A stretch of 64,000 bases of DNA from Thalassotalea sp. HSM 43 (GTDB lineage: Bacteria; Pseudomonadota; Gammaproteobacteria; Enterobacterales; Alteromonadaceae): contig NZ_CP038493.1 in the NCBI RefSeq assembly GCF_004752005.1, positions 1,052,302 to 1,116,301 on the forward strand, written 5' to 3'. The first letter of the stretch is position 1. Each line of letters opens with the position of its first letter. The notes below the pieces were generated by a model, which did not search any database, was not told the origin of the DNA, and saw only the letters and a list, made by a program, of their open reading frames with translations. The position numbers and the translations under genes are program-made. This document shows, in pieces, positions 55,679 to 63,810 of the stretch.

Positions 55679-56368
55679 ATGAGTATTTTCAAAAAAATTA
55701 TGACAGCAATTCGTGGCGGTGCTACGGAAATTGGCGAAGGCATTGTCGATGCCAATTCAACTCGTATTTTTGAACAAGAAATCCGCGATGCTGAAAATCA
55801 CTTGACCAAAGCCAAGCGTGACCTAACGTCAGTTATGGCTCAGCAAATGGCAGCATCACGTGACGTAGACCGCATCAAGCGTGACATCAGCGAACATGAA
55901 GGTTACGCAACACAAGCATTGGAAAAAGGCAACGAACCATTAGCACTACAAGTTGCTGAGAAAATTGCCAATCTAGAAAATGAACTTACCACTCAGCAGC
56001 AAGCTTTAGATAGCTTTAGCACCAATGCTAATCGCTTAAAAGATTTGGTGAAGAAGTCTGAGCGTCAAGTTGCCGAATACAAGCGTCAGTTATCTATGGT
56101 GAAAACCACAGATAGCGTGCAAAAAGCAACGTCGGCGATTACCGACAACTTTGCCTCAAGCAACTCTAAGTTGTTAAACGCGAAGGACTCTCTAGAGCGC
56201 ATTAAAGCGAAACAGCAAAAGTTTGATGATCAGTTGAAAGCGGCGGAAGTATTAGAAGCTGAAGATTCTGATAACTCACTTGAAGCGCAGCTTAAAGAAG
56301 CAGGTATCGGTAATCAAGATAACAGTGCTAACTCTGTACTTGACCGCATCAAAGCGAAACAAAAGTAG
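55679..56368 (+). CDS. pspA: PspA/IM30 family membrane-stress protein (YjfJ-like)
   Basis: 229 residues, nearly all helical, with the PspA/Vipp1 plan: an N-terminal amphipathic helix (SIFKKIMTAIRGGATEIGEGIVD) and long coiled coils with LTKAKRDLTSVMAQQMAASR and a RIKAKQQKFDDQL segment. PspA proteins belong to the ESCRT-III superfamily and form scaffolds on stressed inner membranes. It closely follows DUF2170 and is followed by a strong terminator at 56379-56407, so its transcript should be more abundant than that of the genes after it. No pspF-type activator or sigma54 promoter is evident, unlike the classic psp operon. Confidence 0.93.
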   Translation: MSIFKKIMTAIRGGATEIGEGIVDANSTRIFEQEIRDAENHLTKAKRDLTSVMAQQMAASRDVDRIKRDISEHEGYATQALEKGNEPLALQVAEKIANLENELTTQQQALDSFSTNANRLKDLVKKSERQVAEYKRQLSMVKTTDSVQKATSAITDNFASSNSKLLNAKDSLERIKAKQQKFDDQLKAAEVLEAEDSDNSLEAQLKEAGIGNQDNSANSVLDRIKAKQK

Positions 56369-56378
56369 TCGTTTCAAT

Positions 56379-56407
56379 GGCGCAGACTCCCACTGCGCCC
56401 TTTTTTT
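56379..56407 (+). terminator. Strong intrinsic terminator inside the operon, after pspA
   Basis: Arms GGCGCAG (56379-56385) and CTGCGCC (56393-56399) around a seven-base loop are followed by seven T residues (56401-56407). The ribosome site GAGGA of the next gene begins right after the T run. Partial read-through would make DUF2491 and the last gene less abundant than PspA. Confidence 0.9.
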
Positions 56408-56416
56408 GAGGACACC

Positions 56417-57052
56417 ATGAGTTTTTTAAAAAAGTTATTTGGTAAACCAGAACAGCAACGCAAGCTAAGCAGAGTCGATGATTTAAAGGTCGATGATATC
56501 TTTATCTTTGATGATTCTTTTGCCCTACCTGAACTATTGCGAGGCGCCCAGTTCTTGGTCAGCGCCGTCAACAGTTATGAATATGAACATCATACTGAAA
56601 CCGAATGGGTATTGATCGATGACCGCAATACACAAATCTATTTGTCTTTGTACAAAGACGATGAAACTTATTTAAAAATCTCCCTCAAGCTTACTGACGA
56701 CGATGTCGCTGAACTGTTTGACCTTGACCAATTTGCAAACATTTTTGAGCAAGGTGAAACCATCATCGACAAGCACGGTGACACGCCGGTCGGTGACGGT
56801 TGGTCGAGTGACTCATATCGCCAATATACTTTTGCTAAAGTGGGTTATTTTCACCGCAAAGACCATCGCAGTGAGCAAATAAGCGAATACCAAGGCAAAG
56901 ATCAAGGAGAGCGTTTTGAGCTGTATCAGCTAGAAGGTTCTGATGATCGATTTGGTATGGATTTGGAAGTTTGGGACGATGGTGATACCGATGTCTTTTT
57001 ACATATGTATCGTCCATTAACCGATATCAAGGATATGTATCCAGGAAGCTAA
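56417..57052 (+). CDS. DUF2491 family protein (YjfK-like)
   Basis: 211 residues (E. coli YjfK about 219). It is cytoplasmic and acidic, with family-like text VDDIFIFDDSFALPELLRG (about 24-42) and FGMDLEVWDDGDTDVFL near the C-terminus. Function is not established; the family regularly accompanies DUF2170 and PspA-like proteins. A GAGGA site overlaps the end of the terminator that separates it from pspA. The last gene starts one base after its stop. Confidence 0.87.
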   Translation: MSFLKKLFGKPEQQRKLSRVDDLKVDDIFIFDDSFALPELLRGAQFLVSAVNSYEYEHHTETEWVLIDDRNTQIYLSLYKDDETYLKISLKLTDDDVAELFDLDQFANIFEQGETIIDKHGDTPVGDGWSSDSYRQYTFAKVGYFHRKDHRSEQISEYQGKDQGERFELYQLEGSDDRFGMDLEVWDDGDTDVFLHMYRPLTDIKDMYPGS

Positions 57053-57053
57053 T

Positions 57054-57377
57054 ATGAATAATCGTAAAATTCCTGACAAGTGGCAATCCAATGTTAAGGC
57101 CGTGAAAGCGGTTCAAGTTGCCTTTGATATGGATGAGAAAGTTCAAAAAGAGATCCGCAAAGCGGCGGTCGAAGCAGGCCTTAGCCCGTCCGATCAAATT
57201 CGTCAGATTCTTGGCCTGAGTGTCCACAAAAAACCTAAACGACCACGGCTTACCGTATCCTTGAGTCCTGATGACTATCAAGCTTTAGGTGAAAAATACG
57301 GTATCGACGCCGAGCAACAACTCGAAATTAAACGACGTTTAATGGACGAGCTAATCGAATTTGTTAACGACGATTAA
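57054..57377 (+). CDS. Small basic protein, candidate tandem ribbon-helix-helix regulator
   Basis: 107 residues, with an AGGAAG site and one base between it and the DUF2491 gene. The sequence fits two ribbon-helix-helix-like units. The first is a strand AVQVAFDM, a helix DEKVQKEIRKAAVEAG and a helix LSPSDQIRQILGL (about 20-56). The second is a strand RLTVSLS, a helix PDDYQALGEKYG and a helix EQQLEIKRRLMDELIEFV (about 65-104). A basic KKPKRPR linker joins them. I have not matched it to a named family. If it binds DNA, the 13-bp palindromes of this operon are the obvious targets; that is inference. Confidence 0.7.
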   Translation: MNNRKIPDKWQSNVKAVKAVQVAFDMDEKVQKEIRKAAVEAGLSPSDQIRQILGLSVHKKPKRPRLTVSLSPDDYQALGEKYGIDAEQQLEIKRRLMDELIEFVNDD

Positions 57378-57383
57378 TTTGAA

Positions 57384-57404
57384 GCTTAAGCTAATTACTT
57401 AAGC
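57384..57404. repeat. Small hairpin between convergent genes
   Basis: Perfect 7-bp arms GCTTAAG (57384-57390) and CTTAAGC (57398-57404) span the end of the ygiF gene, 7 bp after the last gene of the PspA-type operon. There is no U-tract, so termination here would be weak. Confidence 0.5.
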
Positions 57405-58942
57405 CAATATGGTGATGCGACAAACGCCGCCCTACGGGTGTGTTCCAGTGCCAACAACAAGCTTTCCACTTTATCATCTATCCAAGCAACCAGTTTCGCT
57501 GGTGGCTTTTGTTCTCGTTGTTGCAAATAATGCTTGAGAAAATATAAGGTTTCCAACTCATCAATACCATGGTGAATATCTAGCCAAGGCCCACGAAATT
57601 GACGCCGTTCGTCTTTGTTGTATAACCGGCCAAACCAACTTCCGGTCAACAAACTGTATACGACTTTTTGATGATGATTAATATAATCCGTGGTTGAAAA
57701 GGCTTTCTCGGCAGGCATGTTTTGCTGCAAAGTATCGAGGCTAATCGACAACCAACTCGGTGCCAGATCCATTAGTTTGGTGTCAATTGATTCGCTATGT
57801 ATATCGGCAATGGCAAATTGCAACATGGTTAACTGCAGCATATTAAATCGTTCACTTAGCATCAGTGACTTAATTTCCTGCATGTTCATCAATTCATGAC
57901 GCTGCTCTTTTAACGTTGCCAGTAACTCTTCGTTCTTTTCAATCTTTTTACGATAACTGCCTTTGCGCTTGGTCAGCTCTTTAATTTGCGTTGCGGTTTT
58001 AACCCAAGATAATTCCGTTAAAACGGTTTTAATTTGCTGTCGTAATTGCTCACTCTGCTGGGTAGGCAAATAATCTCTATATAGCCAAATACCATGACGG
58101 GTAAGCGCTAATGTGTCGCTGATATCTTTTAAGGTATAAAGGTGTGGCTCTTCCAAAAACTCACTGACAAGACGCTGTACATGCACCAGGCATTGCTGCA
58201 TGCCGACTTGAAACGATTCAGGAATAGACAAATTTTTATCTAAATCAATGCGTAAATTTTTGGTTTGCGTATCAAATAGAGTCGGCGCGGGTTCGCTGTT
58301 ATCTGGAGCGGCCTGTTGACGTTGATAAATACCTGATAGCTGATATCCTCGTGCCGCCTTGCTCTGCGTGCCGGGTCGCATATTGAATTTAGCAAATAAA
58401 TGTTGTGCCAATTCAAACAGCTGCTGCGGATCACCGCTGAGTAATTCCAATTCTATTTCATAAATATCACGATAACGCTCGCCACTGCTTATTTCACCTT
58501 GATCAAACACCAGCTCGATTTCACTGCCATCAGGGCAATGTATATGGAAAAAGTGACGTGAGAAGTTGGTGGTAAATAACGGCACTAAGTCGTTGGCGAC
58601 ACTATTGATTGATAAAGCCTCAGGCCAAATATCGTCGGCAAATAAGCTTAAGTTTGGTCGTTCGGCATCAATACTGACATTATATTCTGGGCGTTTATGT
58701 AAACCGCCAATCACCTGCCCTGCTAATTTTACTGTTTGTTCTTTACTGCCATCATCGAAAGTTCGAATACGCAAGCCAATATCTTGGCGTCTAAGCGCTA
58801 AATCAGGGGTATCAAAATAGGTGTTATTTAACCGTTTCTGGCCTTCAGAAAATGTTAGGTTGTGCTGGGTCAGCAAATTGGCAAGTTTTTGCGCAACATC
58901 AGTATCTTCTAGCAGATACTTGAGCTCAATTTCGATGTCCAT
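57395..58942 (-). CDS. ygiF: CYTH-CHAD domain inorganic triphosphatase (YgiF)
   Basis: 515 residues. The N-terminal CYTH domain begins with the metal-binding ExExK motif (EIELKYL, residues 4-10), with further basic/acidic ligands (RRQDIGLRIRTF, EQTVKLAG, EIELELLSG). A C-terminal CHAD helical domain follows (about 240-515), His-rich in parts and predicted to bind phosphates. E. coli YgiF (433 residues) is an inorganic triphosphatase; this version is longer. It precedes glnE in the same orientation as in enterobacteria, but a seven-gene block separates them here. Confidence 0.9.
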   Translation of the reverse strand: MDIEIELKYLLEDTDVAQKLANLLTQHNLTFSEGQKRLNNTYFDTPDLALRRQDIGLRIRTFDDGSKEQTVKLAGQVIGGLHKRPEYNVSIDAERPNLSLFADDIWPEALSINSVANDLVPLFTTNFSRHFFHIHCPDGSEIELVFDQGEISSGERYRDIYEIELELLSGDPQQLFELAQHLFAKFNMRPGTQSKAARGYQLSGIYQRQQAAPDNSEPAPTLFDTQTKNLRIDLDKNLSIPESFQVGMQQCLVHVQRLVSEFLEEPHLYTLKDISDTLALTRHGIWLYRDYLPTQQSEQLRQQIKTVLTELSWVKTATQIKELTKRKGSYRKKIEKNEELLATLKEQRHELMNMQEIKSLMLSERFNMLQLTMLQFAIADIHSESIDTKLMDLAPSWLSISLDTLQQNMPAEKAFSTTDYINHHQKVVYSLLTGSWFGRLYNKDERRQFRGPWLDIHHGIDELETLYFLKHYLQQREQKPPAKLVAWIDDKVESLLLALEHTRRAAFVASPYWLK

Positions 58943-59178
58943 CTAGGGCAGTAATGACTCTCGATAATAGGTAATTACCTAACAATACAAAAGCTTGACC
59001 AGGCTTTCAAATAAAACTTATTTATTTAAACTAGCTAAAGCTTATAAGTCATTATTTTATATGCATTTTACTTTTTCAGTTTTTGTCTTATGCTTTTTCT
59101 AACGGAACAACAATATGCTTTCCAAATACACTAATAATAAATGGGAACTTCTCGAGGCAGGAAACTTTAGGAGTGCTA

Positions 59179-60222
59179 ATGAGATTTTTAGTTACCGGCG
59201 TTGCAGGGTTTATTGGTTACCATCTGGCGCTTAAACTTTGTCAGCTAGGTCATGAGGTGGTCGGTATTGATAACCTCAATGACTATTACAATGTCGCCCT
59301 CAAAAAAGCGCGCTTATATGACTTACAAACGCAATTGAGCAAGAAACAATTTTGTTTTGTCAAACTTGATCTTACCGATAAAGACGCGGTTTCACCGTTA
59401 TTCCAAACACACAAATTCCAACGCGTGGTGCATCTCGCGGCACAAGCGGGTGTGCGTTACTCTTTAGATAACCCGTTTAGTTATGCAGACAATAATTTAT
59501 ACGGCCATTTAGCAATATTGGAAGGCTGTCGCCAACATAACATTGAGCACCTAGTGTTTGCTTCATCAAGCTCAGTGTATGGGCTAAATAACAAAACACC
59601 TTATGCCGTAAGCGATTGCGTTGACCACCCAGTTTCACTGTACGCGGCGACAAAAAAATCCAATGAGTTAATGGCCCATAGCTACGCTCACCTTTATGAC
59701 TTAGCGACAACGGGTTTACGTTTTTTCACCGTCTATGGCCCTTGGGGTCGACCTGATATGGCGCTGTTTAAATTTACTGATGCCATCGTCAAAGGCAAAC
59801 CTATCGACGTATTTAATTATGGCAATATGCGCCGCGACTTTACCTACATCGACGACATTATTGAAGGCATTGTTCGGATCCAAGATATTGTGCCGAGCAA
59901 AAACCCTAACTGGCAGGTCGAAACCGGCACCGCTGCTGAGTCTTCGGCGCCATACAAACTATACAATATAGGTAATGGCCAACCGATCAACGTTACTGAT
60001 TTTATTGACGCTCTAGAGCAGCGACTTGGCATCAAAGCCATTAAAAATATGTTGCCAATGCAATCAGGTGATGTCTATCAAACCTTTGCTGATAGCGATG
60101 ATTTGTTCGCCATCACGGGCTTTAAACCAATGACCGATATCGCTACAGGTATTTGTCGCTTTGTTAATTGGTACCAAGATTATTATCAGCTCACCGATCA
60201 TGACAAGCGCAACCAAGGCTAG
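59179..60222 (+). CDS. NAD-dependent sugar epimerase, UDP-glucuronate 4-epimerase type
   Basis: 347 residues from ATG 59179, which has AGGAG six bases upstream; the longer frame to 59083 is unsupported. The extended SDR fold shows GVAGFIGYHLA (about residues 7-17), SSSSVYG, and the catalytic YAATK (about 161-165). The text closely resembles UDP-glucuronate epimerases (TVYGPWGRPDMALFKFTDAIVKGKPIDVFNYG). It would make UDP-galacturonate or a related sugar for surface polysaccharide. It begins the glycan block inserted between ygiF and ygiM. Confidence 0.92.
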   Translation: MRFLVTGVAGFIGYHLALKLCQLGHEVVGIDNLNDYYNVALKKARLYDLQTQLSKKQFCFVKLDLTDKDAVSPLFQTHKFQRVVHLAAQAGVRYSLDNPFSYADNNLYGHLAILEGCRQHNIEHLVFASSSSVYGLNNKTPYAVSDCVDHPVSLYAATKKSNELMAHSYAHLYDLATTGLRFFTVYGPWGRPDMALFKFTDAIVKGKPIDVFNYGNMRRDFTYIDDIIEGIVRIQDIVPSKNPNWQVETGTAAESSAPYKLYNIGNGQPINVTDFIDALEQRLGIKAIKNMLPMQSGDVYQTFADSDDLFAITGFKPMTDIATGICRFVNWYQDYYQLTDHDKRNQG

Positions 60223-60254
60223 CTTAACAACAATAACAACATAAGGAGTTACCA

Positions 60255-61307
60255 GTGGTACTGAGCTATTACCTAATCAAAATCCCCTATTCAATAACTT
60301 GGTCGGTGCTGAATATGCTCGGTAAAACCGACGATGTAATGCTGTATTGTGCCAACACCCTTGATTACCACATTTTCAGTGAAGTACAACGCCACCTGCC
60401 AAAGGTTTCGGTATTAGCAAAAAATAAAAAGGTGCAGCAACAATTACGCGATATTGGCGTTGAGGCAAAAGTATATCCAGCCTTTCCAAAGGCAGTGATT
60501 ATGTGTCGTCAGGCTGGCTACAAGTTCCCGACCAGCAAGATAACTAAAATAGGCATGCGCCACGGCCCGTATACCTTTAAACCGTTTGCCAACGCCAAGG
60601 GTTATAACTTGCTCGATTATTTCTATATGACCAGCGAGGATGAAGTTGAGCGTGCCCAAAAAGCCGGTATACGATGCGGTGTCGCTAAAGGCTACCCAAA
60701 ATTAGACCCCGCTTTAAATGGCCAACATGACAGCGACTTTAAGCAACAACTCAAGCAGCGCATCGGCTTTGATAACGACAAACCGACGATTTTGTTTACC
60801 GCGACTTGGGACAAATCTATGGTATCAGCAATAAAGCTTTGGTTTGATCAATTGGATGCATTCACCGAACTCTACAATGTATTGGTTACCGTGCACCCTT
60901 GGACCAGTGATACCATCAAAAAACGCATTAAATCCTACGCTGACGTATTTTTTATCGATAGCCCAGATGTTGTTCCTTATATCGGTATTAGCGATGTCTG
61001 CATTGGCGATACAAGCTCTATACTGGCGGAATGCTGTGCCTTGAACAAACCTATGGTGACCTTCAAAGTCGCAGACGGCAAACGTACCGTACCTCACGTC
61101 AAAGAATTGATTGCTCATTTTAGCATTCAGATAGAGCGTATTGATGAGCTCGCCGATGCCATCGAACAGGCGCTATGCGATCCACCGTCATTACAACAAG
61201 GTCGACAAACAGCAAACCAAATTATGTTTGATCTATTGGACGGCAAGGCAGGTCTTCGCACTGCTGAGCACATAAAACAAGTTGTCCCCTATTTGACAGA
61301 AGATTAA
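60255..61307 (+). CDS. CDP-glycerol glycerophosphotransferase family protein
   Basis: 350 residues with a GTG start supported by AAGGAG six bases upstream. The C-terminal GT-B-like half has the family motifs VTVHPWTSD (about residue 213) and IGDTSSILAECCALNKPMVTF (about 251-271), which bind the nucleotide-linked polyol phosphate. Relatives in Gram-positive bacteria (TagB/TagF) add glycerol phosphate during teichoic acid synthesis; in Gram-negatives such proteins build phospho-polyol capsules or LPS. A TagD-like enzyme at 63237 could supply the donor CDP-glycerol. Confidence 0.85.
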   Translation: MVLSYYLIKIPYSITWSVLNMLGKTDDVMLYCANTLDYHIFSEVQRHLPKVSVLAKNKKVQQQLRDIGVEAKVYPAFPKAVIMCRQAGYKFPTSKITKIGMRHGPYTFKPFANAKGYNLLDYFYMTSEDEVERAQKAGIRCGVAKGYPKLDPALNGQHDSDFKQQLKQRIGFDNDKPTILFTATWDKSMVSAIKLWFDQLDAFTELYNVLVTVHPWTSDTIKKRIKSYADVFFIDSPDVVPYIGISDVCIGDTSSILAECCALNKPMVTFKVADGKRTVPHVKELIAHFSIQIERIDELADAIEQALCDPPSLQQGRQTANQIMFDLLDGKAGLRTAEHIKQVVPYLTED

Positions 61308-61460
61308 ATCAAAACAAACAATTTTTGCACAATTTATAAACAACTGTTTATTTTTATCGAAACTTCCCCGCTTAATCAGGGTCTATTTAGCTGTACATCT
61401 TGCCATCACTGTTACAAACACCTAGTATTTGTAGCAACTAATTGTTACAACGAAAGCCCA

Positions 61461-62057
61461 ATGAAGTTATTACGTTTATTTTTAAGTCTGATGATCTTGT
61501 CTGTACCATTTGCGTCAGTCGCACAGCAACAAAACGATGGTAAAACAGCCTACATCAGTGACGAGTTATTTATTTATTTTCACTCAGGTCCTGGTACTCA
61601 GTACCGCATTCTGGGAAGCATGGACGCCGGTGAAGAAGTTACCTTAATCGGTGGCGTCCAAAACGGTTACCAACAACTGGTTGATAGTAAAAACCGTAAC
61701 GGTTGGGTTGATGCTAAATACGTATCAAACTCACCTGGATTAAAAGTTGTCGTGTCTGAACTTAACGGTGATTTAGCCGAGCAAGTCAGCACCAACAACA
61801 CCTTGGAGTCGCAGCTTAGCGAAGCCAACGGCAAAATTAATGAACTGCAAACGAGTTTTAATCAATTGCAAAAGCAACATGATGTGGTAACTCAACAGTA
61901 TCAAACCGCAGCAGAAGCGTTAGATAACAAAGAACTGAACATCATGTTGACTTGGTTTATCTACGGCGGTGGTGTTATGGCCATCGGTATTATTATGGGT
62001 CTTATCATCCCTAGATTTGCTGCTCGTCGTCGCAGTAACTATTCATCTTGGGGCTAA
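61461..62057 (+). CDS. ygiM: SH3b-domain membrane protein YgiM (TIGR04211 type)
   Basis: 198 residues: a signal peptide ending near SVAQ, a bacterial SH3 domain (about 27-92, with YISDELFIYFHSGPGTQYRILG and NGWVDAKYV), a coiled-coil stretch (about 100-160) and one C-terminal transmembrane helix with a basic tail. The plan matches E. coli YgiM, which is a neighbour of ygiF. Here the two are separated by two glycan genes. The SH3b domain probably touches peptidoglycan. Confidence 0.9.
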   Translation: MKLLRLFLSLMILSVPFASVAQQQNDGKTAYISDELFIYFHSGPGTQYRILGSMDAGEEVTLIGGVQNGYQQLVDSKNRNGWVDAKYVSNSPGLKVVVSELNGDLAEQVSTNNTLESQLSEANGKINELQTSFNQLQKQHDVVTQQYQTAAEALDNKELNIMLTWFIYGGGVMAIGIIMGLIIPRFAARRRSNYSSWG

Positions 62058-62066
62058 CCTCCCAGC

Positions 62067-63128
62067 ATGAAGGTATTTTTTGACGTACTGCACCTTTATT
62101 ATTTACCACAATACATTCCGGTACATAAAGAACTGAGCCTACGTGGCATCGAAACTCATTTTGTGTTTTATCACGGCATCTTTGATGACGTGATAAAACA
62201 GATCATAGCCAAAGAGCAACTCAGTGTGCATTGGCTTGATAGCGATAAGCAGGCGAGAGATTACTACCTGCAACACAAGCCAAATTGGATCTTTTTTGCC
62301 AACGCCTTTAAGTATTTAGATGACGTGCACCAAGTAAGCAAATCAGCTCAACTTGGTCATGGCATCGGCCCAAAAGCCAGTTACTACACCAAATCGGATA
62401 CCGCGATGACGGTGCGCTTTGTTGAAGGTGAATACCGTTGTTCAAGATTGCGTGAGATGTACCCAAATGATGAGTTCGTTGACGTCGGTTTTTGCAAACT
62501 GGATCCTATCATCAATGGTCAACAACCAGGCTTTGATATGCAGGCCCTCGGTCTGGATAATAACAAACCGACACTGACGTACGCGCCGACATTCTACCCA
62601 AGCTCAATTGAAAAGTTTGCCAAAAATTGGCCAGATGATTTTAAGCAATACAATATTTTGCTTAAACCGCACTACTTTTCCATCGCCAAAGAAAAGTACC
62701 GCAAGCAAAAGCGGCTACTAGAGCACTGGGCAACGTTTGATAACGTGTACTTGGCAAAGGTTGAAGACTACTCATTAGTGCCATTTTTGGCGAGCTCAGA
62801 CATACTGATCAGCGATGCGTCTTCAGCGTTATTTGAATTTGCCGCCTTAAATAAACCTGTGGTTTGGTGCGACTTCTTAAAGTTGCGTAAAAGTTACAGT
62901 GGTCCTTTGAAGTTTCGCTTTAATAAACGCATGGACCAAGATTACGGCGAGTACGCCAACATTGCCGTACACGCTAAAGATTACAAGCATTTACAGCAAC
63001 TTGTTGAACAGCAATATCAACACCCTGAGCAACTGCAAGAGGTGCGCCTGAGTATGTCAGAAAAGCTAGCAGGTACGCTCGATGGTAAAGCCAGTCAACG
63101 TATTGTTGACTATTTATGCCAAGATTAA
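62067..63128 (+). CDS. CDP-glycerol glycerophosphotransferase-like protein, second copy type
   Basis: 353 residues, starting 9 bp after ygiM. Family motifs are LLKPHYFS (about residue 204) and SDASSALFEFAALNKPVVWCDF (about 249-270). It is distant from the protein at 60255 in sequence, so it is not a recent duplicate; it may act on a different acceptor or be a primase-type enzyme (TagB versus TagF). Its substrate is not evident. Confidence 0.83.
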   Translation: MKVFFDVLHLYYLPQYIPVHKELSLRGIETHFVFYHGIFDDVIKQIIAKEQLSVHWLDSDKQARDYYLQHKPNWIFFANAFKYLDDVHQVSKSAQLGHGIGPKASYYTKSDTAMTVRFVEGEYRCSRLREMYPNDEFVDVGFCKLDPIINGQQPGFDMQALGLDNNKPTLTYAPTFYPSSIEKFAKNWPDDFKQYNILLKPHYFSIAKEKYRKQKRLLEHWATFDNVYLAKVEDYSLVPFLASSDILISDASSALFEFAALNKPVVWCDFLKLRKSYSGPLKFRFNKRMDQDYGEYANIAVHAKDYKHLQQLVEQQYQHPEQLQEVRLSMSEKLAGTLDGKASQRIVDYLCQD

Positions 63129-63236
63129 GGCTGCTGTTAAAACGCCAATAAGTTGTGTAAACTGCGTGGCAAAGAATAGAGCTATACTAAGTCACACCAG
63201 TATCAGCGACAAAAATAGATTAGAAAAGGCAATATC

Positions 63237-63662
63237 ATGAAAAAGATCGGTTATACCACCGGCGTTTTTGACATGTTTCATATCGGTCACTTGAACGTAT
63301 TGAAACGTGCAAAATTAGAATGTGACTACCTGATTGTGGGTGTTACCAGCGATGAACTTTGTATGTCGGCGAAAAATAAACAGCCGATCATTCCATTCCA
63401 AGAGCGCATGGAAATCGTTGAGAACATCAAGTTTGTTGACGAAGTTGTACCGCAAATGAACTATGACAAAATGGAAGCGTGGAACAACTATAAGTTCGAT
63501 CGTATGTTCGTTGGTGATGACTGGAAAGGCACCGACAAGTGGAACAAAATCGAACAAGAATTTGCCAAGTTAGGCTGTGAAATTGTTTACTTCCCGTATA
63601 CGTCACACACTTCAAGTACCAAACTGCGTAACGTTTTAGATAAGATCTACAACGAAGAATAG
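63237..63662 (+). CDS. Glycerol-3-phosphate cytidylyltransferase-like protein (TagD family)
   Basis: 141 residues, TagD size. The nucleotidyltransferase signature is GVFDMFHIGHLNVLKRAK with HxGH (about residues 9-26); the FVGDDWKGTDKW segment (about 91-102) and the C-terminal S-S-T-K-L-R region complete the site. It would make CDP-glycerol from glycerol-3-phosphate and CTP. With the two transferases nearby it suggests a glycerol-phosphate polymer. Donor specificity is by family only. Confidence 0.9.
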   Translation: MKKIGYTTGVFDMFHIGHLNVLKRAKLECDYLIVGVTSDELCMSAKNKQPIIPFQERMEIVENIKFVDEVVPQMNYDKMEAWNNYKFDRMFVGDDWKGTDKWNKIEQEFAKLGCEIVYFPYTSHTSSTKLRNVLDKIYNEE

Positions 63663-63702
63663 CAACACGGTTACCGTCTTTATCGACAACAACGTAATAC
63701 TC

Positions 63703-63735
63703 AAAACCGCATCTATCTAGGTGCGGTTTTCATTT
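63703..63735 (+). terminator. Intrinsic terminator after the TagD-like gene
   Basis: Arms AAAACCGCA (63703-63711) and TGCGGTTTT (63722-63730) with a ten-base loop, then a short T-rich stretch, about 40 bp after the stop. Confidence 0.8.
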
Positions 63736-63810
63736 AGCTGCTTGTATTTTAAGTACTTCCTCTTATACTTTTAAGCTGAAAAGCATAGCAAACTGATAAT
63801 AAGAAACTTA

